NCBI GenBank assembly: GCA_016934095.1 | Contig: JAFGTO010000579.1 | Location: forward strand, 1 to 7,418 | Length of the DNA stretch: 7,418 nucleotides | Origin: Candidatus Glassiibacteriota bacterium | Lineage (GTDB): Bacteria > Gemmatimonadota > Glassbacteria > GWA2-58-10 | Direction: 5' to 3' | Shown: positions 1 through 6,074 of the stretch, piece after piece | Layout of the letters: the number at the start of each line of letters is the position of its first letter | How positions within the stretch are numbered: the first letter of the stretch is position 1 | The notes under the pieces: model-generated | The model's input: the letters and a program-made list of their open reading frames with translations, nothing else | The model's database searches: none | Told to the model about the DNA's origin: nothing | Program-made: the position numbers and the translations under genes

Positions 1-34
1 ATGGATCAACTCGGATTATGGAAGAAATGAATTT

Positions 35-76
35 ACCCTTTTAGGGTCACCCACAAGCCACCCCTTTTAGGGGTGG
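35..76. repeat. Pair of small hairpins sharing the CCCTTTTAGGG core
   Basis: Two inverted repeats lie 10 bases apart. The first (35-47) is ACCC, loop TTTTA, GGGT. The second (58-76) is CCACCCC, loop TTTTA, GGGGTGG, a 7-bp stem. Both contain the same 11-base core CCCTTTTAGGG. They lie downstream of the minus-strand gene ending at 138 and could mark its 3' end or that of a plus-strand gene ending left of the window. Neither strand has a clean U-tract directly after the larger stem, although TTATTGACTATTTT follows on the plus strand. The pairing is seen directly; the function is a guess. Confidence 0.45.
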
Positions 77-137
77 TTATTGACTATTTTGCAGTCAGTT
101 GCGAAGAAAGGCTTATGAAGGGCCCGGCGTCAGGGGA

Positions 138-599
138 TCAGTCGGCGGCGGAGTGGAGGGGAAACGTCTTGTTGGAATACAGGTAAATCAGGCGCTCGAA
201 CTTGCCTATGTTGTCCAGGGTGCCCTGGCGGCGGCGGTTGCCTGTATCCTTGAAATACTGGCGGTACAACTCGACCAGGGTCGCCACCACGTTGCGGAAC
301 TCCCGGTAGCTCAGCCTGACCCGGCAGTCGAAATGCTTTACGCAGGCCAGGTAGCGGAGGTAATAGGGGTCGGTGGATTCATGACACAACCGCAGCATTT
401 TGACATGCATTGCCAGGAACTGGTGAAAACAGTCGTCCACCGAGGAATAGCGCGGCGTGTCATCGGGGATGTCCCAGGCGCTGAGATGCCTGGTCGAGAT
501 GCCAGTAAAATAGATCATGGCCAGTGCAGGATAATATTGTGAGTTGCGAAAACTGGTGCATAACTTATGAAATAATAACAGCCCGGAAGAAAAAGGCAA
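138..599 (-). CDS. Hypothetical protein, unrecognised, start uncertain
   Basis: I do not recognise this protein. The frame has GC-rich third positions and a natural composition rich in Tyr, Phe, His, Arg and Leu, with the central stretch DPYYLRYLACVKHFDCRVRL followed by likely helices (REFRNVVATLVELYRQYF). The overlapping plus-strand frame at 99-542 has the Val/Gly/His/Gln-rich look of an antisense shadow. The end at 138 is firm but the start is not. The coordinate given uses a TTG at 599 (153 residues) with no evident ribosome binding site. An ATG at 518 would give 126 residues, also without a good Shine-Dalgarno, and an in-frame stop lies at 636-638. There is no signal peptide or convincing membrane span. 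It stands alone on its strand. It could be the remnant of a longer gene. Confidence 0.5.
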   Translation of the reverse strand: MPFSSGLLLFHKLCTSFRNSQYYPALAMIYFTGISTRHLSAWDIPDDTPRYSSVDDCFHQFLAMHVKMLRLCHESTDPYYLRYLACVKHFDCRVRLSYREFRNVVATLVELYRQYFKDTGNRRRQGTLDNIGKFERLIYLYSNKTFPLHSAAD

Positions 600-898
600 G
601 GAAAAAACAAGCCGGATCAGCCAACCTGCCTTTTTTCAACAGTTTTCAAATGCCTCGCTCACCCGGCTGTCCCGGGACCGGCCTGATCACCCGGGATAAC
701 CGCGGCGCCAGTTTTGCCAAAGCAGCGGGAGCGGTGTTTTGACAGATATTTTCGGATTTGCAAAAAGGATGCCACCCTCCTGCGGGGCAAACGCGCCCGG
801 GTCGGGCGGATTTTTAGCCCGGTGCGTTGACTTTTCGTCGGCAGCCGGGTAGGTTGAAGAAAGCGCTGGACCTGTTTACCCAAGCCAGGGGGAGTGCC
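600..898. other. Stretch without a convincing gene, upstream of the CYTH gene
   Basis: No frame here looks coding; the long minus-strand frame reaching 659 is antisense to the CYTH gene. Small structures are visible: CCCGGG at 671-676 and again at 690-695, and an imperfect hairpin at 792-826 (CGC..CCGGG pairing with CCCGG.GCG). The hairpin ends directly before a promoter-like sequence at 827. A TTGACA at 739-744 has no acceptable -10 box at the right distance. Confidence 0.4.
827..855 (+). promoter_or_regulatory. Possible sigma70-type promoter of the CYTH gene
   Basis: TTGACT (827-832), a 17-base spacer and TAGGTT (850-855) fit a -35/-10 pair with a weak -10 box. The predicted transcript start near 862 would leave a leader of about 37 bases before the GTG at 899. 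That arrangement supports GTG 899 as start over the TTG at 827, which would itself be the -35 box. Confidence 0.3.
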
Positions 899-1489
899 GT
901 GAAACCCGGCCCGAGACAGACAGAGGTGGAACTCAAGTTCCTGCTGAAAGACCCGGAAGACATGCGCAGGCGCTTGCATGACCTGGGTTTCAGCTCGAGC
1001 GGGACAGTTTTCGAGCACAATATCGTTTTCGACACGCCCGGGCGGTCTCTGAAGAAGGGCGGCAACCTGCTGCGCCTGCGGCAGGACAGCGGGGTGCGGC
1101 TTACTTACAAGGAACCCCCGGCAGACAGAACCCATGCCGGCCGTTTCAAAGTAAAGCAGGAGAGCGAGCTGGCCGTGGCGGACTTCGAGACCATGCGCTA
1201 TATCCTCAACCGGCTCGGGTTTACCACGGAGCGGGTTTACGAGAAATACCGCGAGCATTTCAGCCGCGGCCCCGAGGTGTCGGCCGAGCTGGACCGGCTG
1301 CCCCACCTGGGCTTTTTCCTCGAGCTGGAAGTGCCGCCGGACCAGATGGACCGGCTGGCCGCAGACCTGGGGCTGGACCCCGGGCAGGGCCTGCGCGAGA
1401 ACTATTTTCAGCTTTTCGAGGCTCATTGCCGGAGCGCCGGGCTCGAGCCCGGCGACATGCGTTTCGGGGATGAGCGTCAAGGGCGCTGA
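899..1489 (+). CDS. CYTH-domain protein (class IV adenylate cyclase / ThTPase-like)
   Basis: CYTH proteins fold into a triphosphate tunnel and act on triphosphates with divalent metal; the family includes CyaB-type class IV adenylate cyclases, thiamine triphosphatases and inorganic triphosphatases. The diagnostic N-terminal ExExK motif is present as E9-V-E11-L-K13. Basic and acidic tunnel candidates follow on successive strands: LLRLRQ (57-62), LTYKEP (68-73), RFKVKQESE (82-90), EKYREHF (115-121) and the acidic strand FLELEV (140-145). At 196 residues it is near the usual CyaB length of about 170-200. The LGF / V.EKYRE / LG.FLELE order resembles the CyaB subgroup, but substrate cannot be read from sequence. 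GTG 899 was chosen because AGGGGGAG (887-894) sits just upstream and ExExK then lies at the N-terminus; a TTG at 827 would add 24 residues without a ribosome site. A membrane protein gene follows on the same strand. Confidence 0.85.
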   Translation: MKPGPRQTEVELKFLLKDPEDMRRRLHDLGFSSSGTVFEHNIVFDTPGRSLKKGGNLLRLRQDSGVRLTYKEPPADRTHAGRFKVKQESELAVADFETMRYILNRLGFTTERVYEKYREHFSRGPEVSAELDRLPHLGFFLELEVPPDQMDRLAADLGLDPGQGLRENYFQLFEAHCRSAGLEPGDMRFGDERQGR

Positions 1490-1504
1490 AAAGGTGGGCC
1501 CTGG

Positions 1505-1535
1505 CCCCGGTCGGGGAACCGGGCCGGGACCGGGG
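1505..1535 (+). repeat. GC-rich stem-loop after the CYTH gene
   Basis: CCCCGGTC (1505-1512) and GACCGGGG (1528-1535) form a perfect 8-bp stem around a 15-base GC-rich loop, 15 bases after the CYTH stop codon. No T-tract follows (TGGTATTAAC), so it is not a standard intrinsic terminator. It could attenuate transcription or stabilise the upstream mRNA before the next gene. Confidence 0.4.
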
Positions 1536-1578
1536 TGGTATTAACCTGTAGGGATGCTCAACGCCGGAGGTGGCGGCA

Positions 1579-1821
1579 ATGGATATCGGCACGGCGAAAG
1601 TTATCGGCATCATCCTGCTGGTGGTCATCGGTGCCGGGTATTTCCTGCTGGTTACTGCGATCAACTCGAAACTCAGGCGCGACTCGCGGGTGGCCCGCTT
1701 CAGAGTGGGCGGCACGCCCTACAAGCCGGAGGGCAAGCCCGGGGAGAGCCGCGAGGAGCGCAGGAAGCGCGGGGAGGTGAGCCTGCGCGACGGCCGCATG
1801 TGGAAGAGAAGGTTCAAGTAG
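1579..1821 (+). CDS. Small single-pass membrane protein with basic cytoplasmic tail
   Basis: The 80-residue product has one hydrophobic segment at about residues 9-28 (IGIILLVVIGAGYFLLVTAI). A strongly charged tail follows, with KLRRDSR directly after the span, EERRKRGE near 59-66 and WKRRFK at the C-terminus. By the positive-inside rule the tail should face the cytoplasm, with the short N-terminus outside. ATG 1579 was chosen because GGAGG (1566-1570) sits 8 bases upstream; a GTG at 1570 overlaps that site and is less likely. It lies 89 bases after the CYTH gene and may share its transcript, although a GC-rich stem-loop separates them. I do not recognise a family. Candidate roles such as a small assembly or regulatory membrane subunit are guesses only. 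Confidence 0.65.
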   Translation: MDIGTAKVIGIILLVVIGAGYFLLVTAINSKLRRDSRVARFRVGGTPYKPEGKPGESREERRKRGEVSLRDGRMWKRRFK

Positions 1822-1861
1822 GGCGGAAAGGGTGAAAAAAGTACTTCAAGCTCATTCACTA

Positions 1862-2233
1862 TCATGCCTTTTTAATGATTTCGAGCAGAGAATCAAGCTG
1901 TTCTTCTGTAAGTTTTTCCCCCTTCAGGGTTCTCAGGAAAACCGGTACGTGTTTTAATACCTCTTCATCAGATAATATATCATCCGGGATTCTGCCGGCA
2001 GATACCAGGGCCACACTAATAAAATTTCGCCACTCTTCACTTTCTCTTGCCAGACCTAAAGAAAGTGCAAATTCAGCCAATTTTTTCTCATTGTTCGGCG
2101 GTGGTATTTTGCCCCTTTCGAGTCTGCTGATATATGCCGGGTCCAGATTTGATTCCCGGCAGTATTCGCGGAGAGTGAAGCCCTTTTTTAGACGCAGCTC
2201 TTTGAAGAGCTCGCCAAACATTTTAGCAGCCAT
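1862..2233 (-). CDS. XRE-family helix-turn-helix regulator (antitoxin-like)
   Basis: This 123-residue protein carries an N-terminal HTH_XRE domain at about residues 6-62. FGELFKELRLKKGFTLREYC holds the first helices and the start of the turn. DPAYISRLERGKIPPP (31-46) is the recognition helix plus the RLERG signature typical of Cro/C1-like and HigA/MqsA-type DNA-binding domains. The C-terminal half is acidic and helical (DDILSDEEVLKHVPVFLRTLKGEKLTEEQLDSLLEIIKK) and probably dimerises. ATG 2233 has a GGAGG (2240-2244) 6 bases upstream. Its codons are clearly AT-richer than those of the genes on either side, which suggests acquisition by transfer. A perfect inverted repeat covers its promoter, so autorepression is likely. 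Proteins of this shape are often antitoxins, but no toxin or metallopeptidase partner is adjacent: fixX is upstream and the convergent membrane gene downstream. Confidence 0.85.
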   Translation of the reverse strand: MAAKMFGELFKELRLKKGFTLREYCRESNLDPAYISRLERGKIPPPNNEKKLAEFALSLGLARESEEWRNFISVALVSAGRIPDDILSDEEVLKHVPVFLRTLKGEKLTEEQLDSLLEIIKKA

Positions 2234-2256
2234 GACACGCCTCCCCCCTGTTTGTG

Positions 2257-2279
2257 CTGTTGTATAAAATATACAACAG
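2257..2279. promoter_or_regulatory. Perfect 10-bp inverted repeat, likely XRE operator
   Basis: CTGTTGTATA (2257-2266) and TATACAACAG (2270-2279) are exact reverse complements around the 3-base spacer AAA. The repeat covers the -10 box and most of the spacer of the minus-strand promoter, 24 bases upstream of the XRE start codon. This is the classic position for autorepression by a dimeric HTH protein. The symmetry is seen directly; binding by the adjacent protein is inferred. Confidence 0.75.
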
Positions 2280-2289
2280 TTTTCGGCAA
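2261..2289 (-). promoter_or_regulatory. Sigma70-type promoter of the XRE gene
   Basis: Read on the minus strand, TTGCCG (2289-2284), exactly 17 bases, then TATACA (2266-2261) make a good -35/-10 pair. The predicted start near 2254 leaves a leader of about 20 bases containing the GGAGG site. Confidence 0.65.
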
Positions 2290-2362
2290 GAATCGAGACA
2301 AACTTGAGATTACAGATAAATATTATTGTCTACCAGCATATCCGGCTGTATCCCGGGCACAT

Positions 2363-2396
2363 AAAAGGCCGGCATGTCATGGCGACAGGCCGGCCT
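2363..2396 (-). terminator. Rho-independent terminator of the fix operon
   Basis: AGGCCGGC (2366-2373) pairs with GCCGGCCT (2389-2396). After one A/G mismatch, TGTC (2375-2378) pairs with GACA (2384-2387) around the loop ATGGC. On the minus strand the stem is followed by TTTTATG, so this is a GC-rich hairpin with a short U-tract, 29 bases after the fixX stop codon. The plus strand lacks a U-tract. Confidence 0.8.
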
Positions 2397-2424
2397 CTGC
2401 AGTCATAAGCAAATTTTTAATCGA

Positions 2425-2739
2425 CTACCCCAGCGCGTAGCTCACCCCGAAACCGCCCTGCGGGTTGTCCCACTTGACATACTCACGCGCGGCCACCTGG
2501 CAGGTGCCGCACTCCAGGCAGTTCTCGAAATTGACCAGGCACTCGCCGGTCTCCTCGTTCAGCTCGTAGACCTTGGCCGGGCAGACAAACAGCACCGCCT
2601 TGAGGGTGTCCTGCCTGAAAAGTGCCTGGTCCACCTCGATGTGGCTGTCCTTGGCGAACTTGCGCTTGACCAGCGCCAGCTTGTCATCCAGCGAGACCAC
2701 CGGGGTGGGCGCGGTCATGCTCTCGGGACTGTCGCTCAT
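2425..2739 (-). CDS. fixX: FixX ferredoxin-like protein
   Basis: FixX is the small iron-sulfur partner of FixC; together they correspond to the C-terminal cluster domain and flavin domain of mitochondrial-type ETF:quinone oxidoreductase. The 104-residue product has the [4Fe-4S] ligand set of the family: C74-x2-C77-x2-C80 in CLECGTC, plus the distal C53-Pro in FVCPAKVYE. C67 is an extra cysteine. The C-terminal WDNPQGGFGVSYALG ending is characteristic of FixX. ATG 2739 overlaps the fixC stop in a 4-base ATGA, and AGAGGAG (2747-2753) lies 7 bases upstream, so translational coupling with fixC is likely. A GTG at 2763 would add 8 residues but lacks support. It is the last gene of the operon, with a terminator just downstream. 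Confidence 0.93.
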   Translation of the reverse strand: MSDSPESMTAPTPVVSLDDKLALVKRKFAKDSHIEVDQALFRQDTLKAVLFVCPAKVYELNEETGECLVNFENCLECGTCQVAAREYVKWDNPQGGFGVSYALG

Positions 2740-4049
2740 ACCATCGCTCCTCTGGCCGCCCACAGGTCGCGCAGGAAGGGGATCAGCTTGACCCGCCGGC
2801 GGAATTTTCTGAAAACCTGCTTGCGCACTTCCGGCTTGGTCGTTTCGCTCACCGTGAAATAGTCGACCATCAGCTCGATGAACAGGTCCGGGTATTCGTT
2901 CAGGAACTGCTTGTGGCTCTTGAGGAAATGCACCACGTGGCGGAAATGGAACATGTCTTTAAGAACGAAACTCTCCTCGAGTTTGTTGCGGTAGGCCTGG
3001 AGGGCGGCCTTGGAGAAATCGCCTTTCTGTTTGGCCTCGATTACGGCTTCCGCGGCGAACACCCCGCTGGCCATGGCCAGGTTGGTCACCTCGTGGTAGA
3101 TACTGGCGTTGATCAGGCCGGCGGAGTCGCCCACCAGGATCAACCCGTCGCCCACCATCTCCGGCAGCTCATCGTAGCTGTCCTCGGGCAGCATGTGGGT
3201 CGAGTACTCGACCACCTCGCCGCCGCGTACCAGGGCGCGCACCCTCGGGTGGGCCTTGAACTGTTCGAGCAGGTCGTTGGGCGAGATTTGTTTCTCGAGG
3301 AAATCCTCGACCGTGCAGCCCACTCCCACCGAGATACTGTCGCGGTTGGTGTAGATGAACCCCGAGCCGACCATGCCCTTGACCGCCTCGCCGAAAAACT
3401 CGTAGGCCGTTCCCTGGTCGCCCTCGAGGTGGAAGCGGTCCTCCACCACCTCGCGCGGCAGCCGGATGATCTCCTTGACCGCCACCAGGCGGTTGCCGGG
3501 GGTCATCGGCTTGCGCAGCCCGCTCTTCTCGGCCAGCAGGCTGTTGGCGCCCTCGGCGCAGATCACCGCATCGGCGTGCAGCTCATCGTGCTCTCCGCCC
3601 TCGCCGCGGGCCAGGATGCCGGTGACCCTGCCCCCGGTGCGGATGAAATCATCCACCACGATCTCGGGGTAGATCTCCACGCCTGCCGCCTCGGCCTGCC
3701 CGGCGAACCAGCGGTCGAAACGGCTGCGCAGCACGATGAACGAGTTGTTGTAAGGCGGGCTGTCGAACTTGCCGGAGGCGAAATCCACCGCCAGCTCGCT
3801 GTCCTCGCTGAGGAAGCTGAACCTCCTGCCGACCACGTGGCGCTCGACCGGGGCCTCTTTCCAGAACTCCGGGACCAGGCGGTTGAGGATGGTGGTAAAG
3901 AGGATCCCGCCGAAGAGGTTTTTCGCTCCCGGGTACTCCCCGCGCTCGAGGACCACCACTTCCAGCCCGGCCCTGGCCAGGGTCAGGGCGGCGGCGATGC
4001 CGGAAGGCCCGGCCCCTACCACTATACAGTCGAATTTTTCCTCGGACAA
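2736..4049 (-). CDS. fixC: FixC, ETF-quinone oxidoreductase flavoprotein
   Basis: FixC takes electrons from the FixAB flavoprotein and, with FixX, passes them to the membrane quinone pool. The N-terminal Rossmann FAD site is GAGPSG (12-17), ending the second strand at E35 in VVVLERGEYPGAKN. The second FAD signature is GDGLILVGDSAGLIN (300-314), followed by the helix IYHEVTNLAMASG. The C-terminal part lacks its own cysteine cluster, as expected where FixX is separate. At 437 residues it has the usual FixC length of about 430. The basic C-terminus (RKQVFRKFRRRVKLIPFL) may help membrane association. The start is TTG at 4049, supported by GGAGG (4057-4061) 7 bases upstream. It lies 49 bases after fixB and overlaps fixX by 4 bases. 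Confidence 0.95.
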   Translation of the reverse strand: MSEEKFDCIVVGAGPSGIAAALTLARAGLEVVVLERGEYPGAKNLFGGILFTTILNRLVPEFWKEAPVERHVVGRRFSFLSEDSELAVDFASGKFDSPPYNNSFIVLRSRFDRWFAGQAEAAGVEIYPEIVVDDFIRTGGRVTGILARGEGGEHDELHADAVICAEGANSLLAEKSGLRKPMTPGNRLVAVKEIIRLPREVVEDRFHLEGDQGTAYEFFGEAVKGMVGSGFIYTNRDSISVGVGCTVEDFLEKQISPNDLLEQFKAHPRVRALVRGGEVVEYSTHMLPEDSYDELPEMVGDGLILVGDSAGLINASIYHEVTNLAMASGVFAAEAVIEAKQKGDFSKAALQAYRNKLEESFVLKDMFHFRHVVHFLKSHKQFLNEYPDLFIELMVDYFTVSETTKPEVRKQVFRKFRRRVKLIPFLRDLWAARGAMV

Positions 4050-4098
4050 GTCAGGTCCTCCAGCTACAAGTTTTTCTATCTCACGGGGAACAAAAGTC

Positions 4099-5082
4099 TT
4101 AGCCCTTTTTCAGCTCCTCGATCAGGGCCGGCAGCACCTGGTACACGTCCCCGACAATACCGTAATTGGCCACCTTGAAAATCGGCGCTTCCGGGTCCTT
4201 GTTGATCGCCACGATACATTTCGAGCCGATCATCCCGGCCAGGTGCTGCACCGCGCCGCTGATCCCGCAGGCCACGTACAGCGAGGGGCTGACCGATTTG
4301 CCGGTCTGTCCCACCTGGTCGCCGTGGGGCCGCCAGCCGGCATCCACCGCAGCGCGGCTGGCCCCGATACCTGCGCCCAGGGCCGAGGAGAGCTCCTCCA
4401 GCAGGCGGAACCCCTCCGGCTCGCGCATGCCCCGTCCCCCGGAGATAATCAGGTCCGCCTCGGCTACATCGGGACGGTCGGAGACCTGTTTCTCGGTGCC
4501 CGTGATCCTGAGCGCCAGGTCTTTTTCGGTCAGCTCCAGGCCGAGGGAGACTGTCTCGGCGCTGCGGGACCTGTCTTCCTTCTCGGGGAGGAAAACGTTC
4601 GGGCGCAGGCAGATGATAGCGGGACTGCCCTTGAAACCCACCCGCATCTGCACTTTGCCGGTATATGCCGGACGCACGGCCACGATCCTGTCGCCGTCCT
4701 GTTCGAGGCCCACGCAGTCGGTGGCCGCAGGGGCGCCCAGGCGGGCGCTCAGCCGGGGAGTGAGGTCCCTGCCTAAGGCGGTGCCGGGCACCAGCACCAC
4801 TGCAGGCTTGACCTTTTTCACGGCCGCGGCCGCGGCTGCGGCGAAGCCGCCTGGCGAATAGACTGCAAACTCGGGCCGCTCGGCCAGCAGCACCTTGTCG
4901 GCGCCATAAGCCGCAAGGTCGGCGGCGGAATCCCCAACCTTTTCGGCAGCCGCCACGGCCGAGACTTCACCCCCGCCCGCACCTGCAGCCAGCCGCCGGG
5001 CTGCGCCCAGGGCTTCCAGCACGGACTTCCTGAACCCGCTGTCCCGGTGGAATTCCGCGATAACCAGTATGTTGATCGACAC
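4099..5082 (-). CDS. fixB: FixB, electron transfer flavoprotein alpha subunit
   Basis: This is the ETF alpha subunit that pairs with FixA; its C-terminal domain binds FAD. The 327 residues show the family FAD domain in order: SGGRGM (214-219), GASRAAVDAGW (240-250), VGQTGKSVSP (257-266), GISGAVQHLAGM (273-284), VAINKDPEAPIF (291-302) and YGIVGD (307-312). The N-terminal half holds GRDLTPRLSARLGAPAATD (104-122) and RPAYTGK (137-143), typical of bacterial EtfA. No extra ferredoxin domain is fused. GTG 5082 is the start, with AAGGAG about 7 bases upstream. An alanine run (81-87) is written with varied GCN codons. It lies 87 bases after fixA; the spacer holds a conserved stem-loop that starts at the fixA stop codon. 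Confidence 0.95.
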   Translation of the reverse strand: MSINILVIAEFHRDSGFRKSVLEALGAARRLAAGAGGGEVSAVAAAEKVGDSAADLAAYGADKVLLAERPEFAVYSPGGFAAAAAAAVKKVKPAVVLVPGTALGRDLTPRLSARLGAPAATDCVGLEQDGDRIVAVRPAYTGKVQMRVGFKGSPAIICLRPNVFLPEKEDRSRSAETVSLGLELTEKDLALRITGTEKQVSDRPDVAEADLIISGGRGMREPEGFRLLEELSSALGAGIGASRAAVDAGWRPHGDQVGQTGKSVSPSLYVACGISGAVQHLAGMIGSKCIVAINKDPEAPIFKVANYGIVGDVYQVLPALIEELKKG

Positions 5083-5139
5083 CTGTTTTCTCCTTGCCTT
5101 CGATTCCTTGCGCTCCAGTGAAGCGGCAAATTTAATATC

Positions 5140-5172
5140 GGGGCGTTGAGGTCTTTTTTCAACGCCCCTCTA
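5140..5172 (-). repeat. Stem-loop repeat, copy 1, in the fixA-fixB spacer
   Basis: GGGGCGTTGA (5140-5149) and TCAACGCCCC (5159-5168) form a perfect 10-bp stem with a 9-base loop. Read on the minus strand, the element starts with TAG, the fixA stop codon itself, then AGGGGCGTTG, an A-rich loop and CTCAACGCCCC. Copy 2 at 6291-6322 matches it base for base from that TAG, except for a single missing base in the loop. No T-tract follows the stem in the fix direction, so it is not an ordinary terminator. In the fix mRNA it could set the fixA:fixB ratio by processing or stabilisation. Confidence 0.8.
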
Positions 5173-5919
5173 GATCACCTTGGCATCCTCGCGCAGGCAG
5201 CGCACCAGCTCGGGCACCGCCCCGGCGCCCTCGCCTAGGACCCTTCCGCGCTCGCGCTGCGGCGGGTAATTGAGCGACTCGACCTCCAGCAGCGGCTCCG
5301 CCAGGCTGACTTCCTTTTCCTCGATGGTTTTTTTCTTGGCGGCCATTCTCCCCTTGAGCGAGGCGTAGCGCGGCTCGTTCAGGCCTTTCTGGGTGGCGAC
5401 CACCGCGGGCAGGCCGCACTCGAAACTCTCGGTCCCCCCCTCGATTTCCCTCTTACCGCGGATCCCGCCGGTCTCGACTTCCAGCCCGGAGACCATCGAG
5501 ATGCCCGGCACCCCGATCAGCTCCGCTACCAGTATCCCCACCTGGCCGTGGTCGTTGCCTACCGCCTGCTTGCCGAAAAACGCCAAGTCGAACCCGCTGC
5601 CGGCGATCTCGGCCGCCAGGGCCCGGGCCACCTGCAGCGGGTCATCGCACCGTGCGCCGGTCTTCAGCAGCAGCCCCCGGTCCGCGCCCATAGCCAGTGC
5701 GGTGCGGATGACACCGGCCGCTGACTCATTGCCGAGACTGATCACCGTTACCTCGCCGCCTAGCTTCTCTGCGGTGCGCAGGGCTTCCTCCACCGCGAAT
5801 TCATCGAAAGGGTTGAGGATGAAATTGAGGTCTAGGGTGTCGATCGAGGTCCCATCTCCGGCGATCTGCACCCGGGCTTCCGTATCCGCCACTTGCTTTA
5901 CGAAGACAATTATATTCAC
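5170..5919 (-). CDS. fixA: FixA, electron transfer flavoprotein beta subunit
   Basis: FixA pairs with FixB; in Fix-type ETFs this subunit carries the second flavin, where NADH electrons bifurcate. The 249-residue protein has the EtfB landmarks: IVFVKQV.D (4-12), LNPFDEFAVEEAL (35-47), ALAMGADR (74-81) and NEPRYASLKGRMAAKKK (181-197). The nucleotide-binding segment reads GKQAVGNDHGQVG (116-128), unlike the more familiar GRQAIDGDTAQVG of many bacterial EtfB proteins, which suggests a distinct subgroup. The start is GTG 5919, preceded by AGGAGG. It is the first gene of the operon, with a leader of about 150 bases if the promoter at 6075-6103 is right. The stop codon TAG is also the first triplet of the stem-loop repeat. 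Confidence 0.95.
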   Translation of the reverse strand: MNIIVFVKQVADTEARVQIAGDGTSIDTLDLNFILNPFDEFAVEEALRTAEKLGGEVTVISLGNESAAGVIRTALAMGADRGLLLKTGARCDDPLQVARALAAEIAGSGFDLAFFGKQAVGNDHGQVGILVAELIGVPGISMVSGLEVETGGIRGKREIEGGTESFECGLPAVVATQKGLNEPRYASLKGRMAAKKKTIEEKEVSLAEPLLEVESLNYPPQRERGRVLGEGAGAVPELVRCLREDAKVI

Positions 5920-6030
5920 CGGACCTCCTGTAGATTTGATTTATCCGGTCTGGCTGTTTGCAGGTTTTCCGGTCATCCGGCGGCCTGTCGGCACCGGGGC
6001 CGGCCCGAAATGACCCTTGGCTCCCTGCCT

Positions 6031-6057
6031 GGGCCGCAGGGGCCTGAAGGGCCGAAA
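6031..6057. repeat. Three imperfect 9-base direct repeats in the fix leader
   Basis: GGGCCGCAG, GGGCCTGAA and GGGCCGAAA follow each other without gaps. They lie inside the predicted 5' leader of the fix operon. Seen directly; no function can be assigned. Confidence 0.4.
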
Positions 6058-6074
6058 CGCGAAAACGAGGTTGA

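Noticed and set aside
99..542. Plus-strand frame opposite the gene at 138-599
   Set aside because: Its composition is shadow-like, whereas the minus strand has natural protein composition and GC-rich third positions.
659..1480. Minus-strand frame of 273 codons opposite the CYTH gene
   Set aside because: The plus strand encodes a clear CYTH protein with the ExExK motif; the minus frame has no recognisable domain and no ribosome site was evident.
1862..2289. Type II toxin-antitoxin module
   Set aside because: The HTH protein is antitoxin-like, but no toxin frame exists on either side; calling a module would go beyond the sequence.
2425..2763. Earlier GTG start of fixX at 2763
   Set aside because: The ATG at 2739 has a well-placed AGAGGAG and a standard ATGA overlap with fixC; the GTG lies deeper inside fixC without a ribosome site.
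2913..4776. Long plus-strand open frames opposite fixC and fixB
   Set aside because: They are antisense to strongly recognised FixC and FixB and show the Ala/Gly/His/Gln-rich composition typical of shadows of GC-rich genes.
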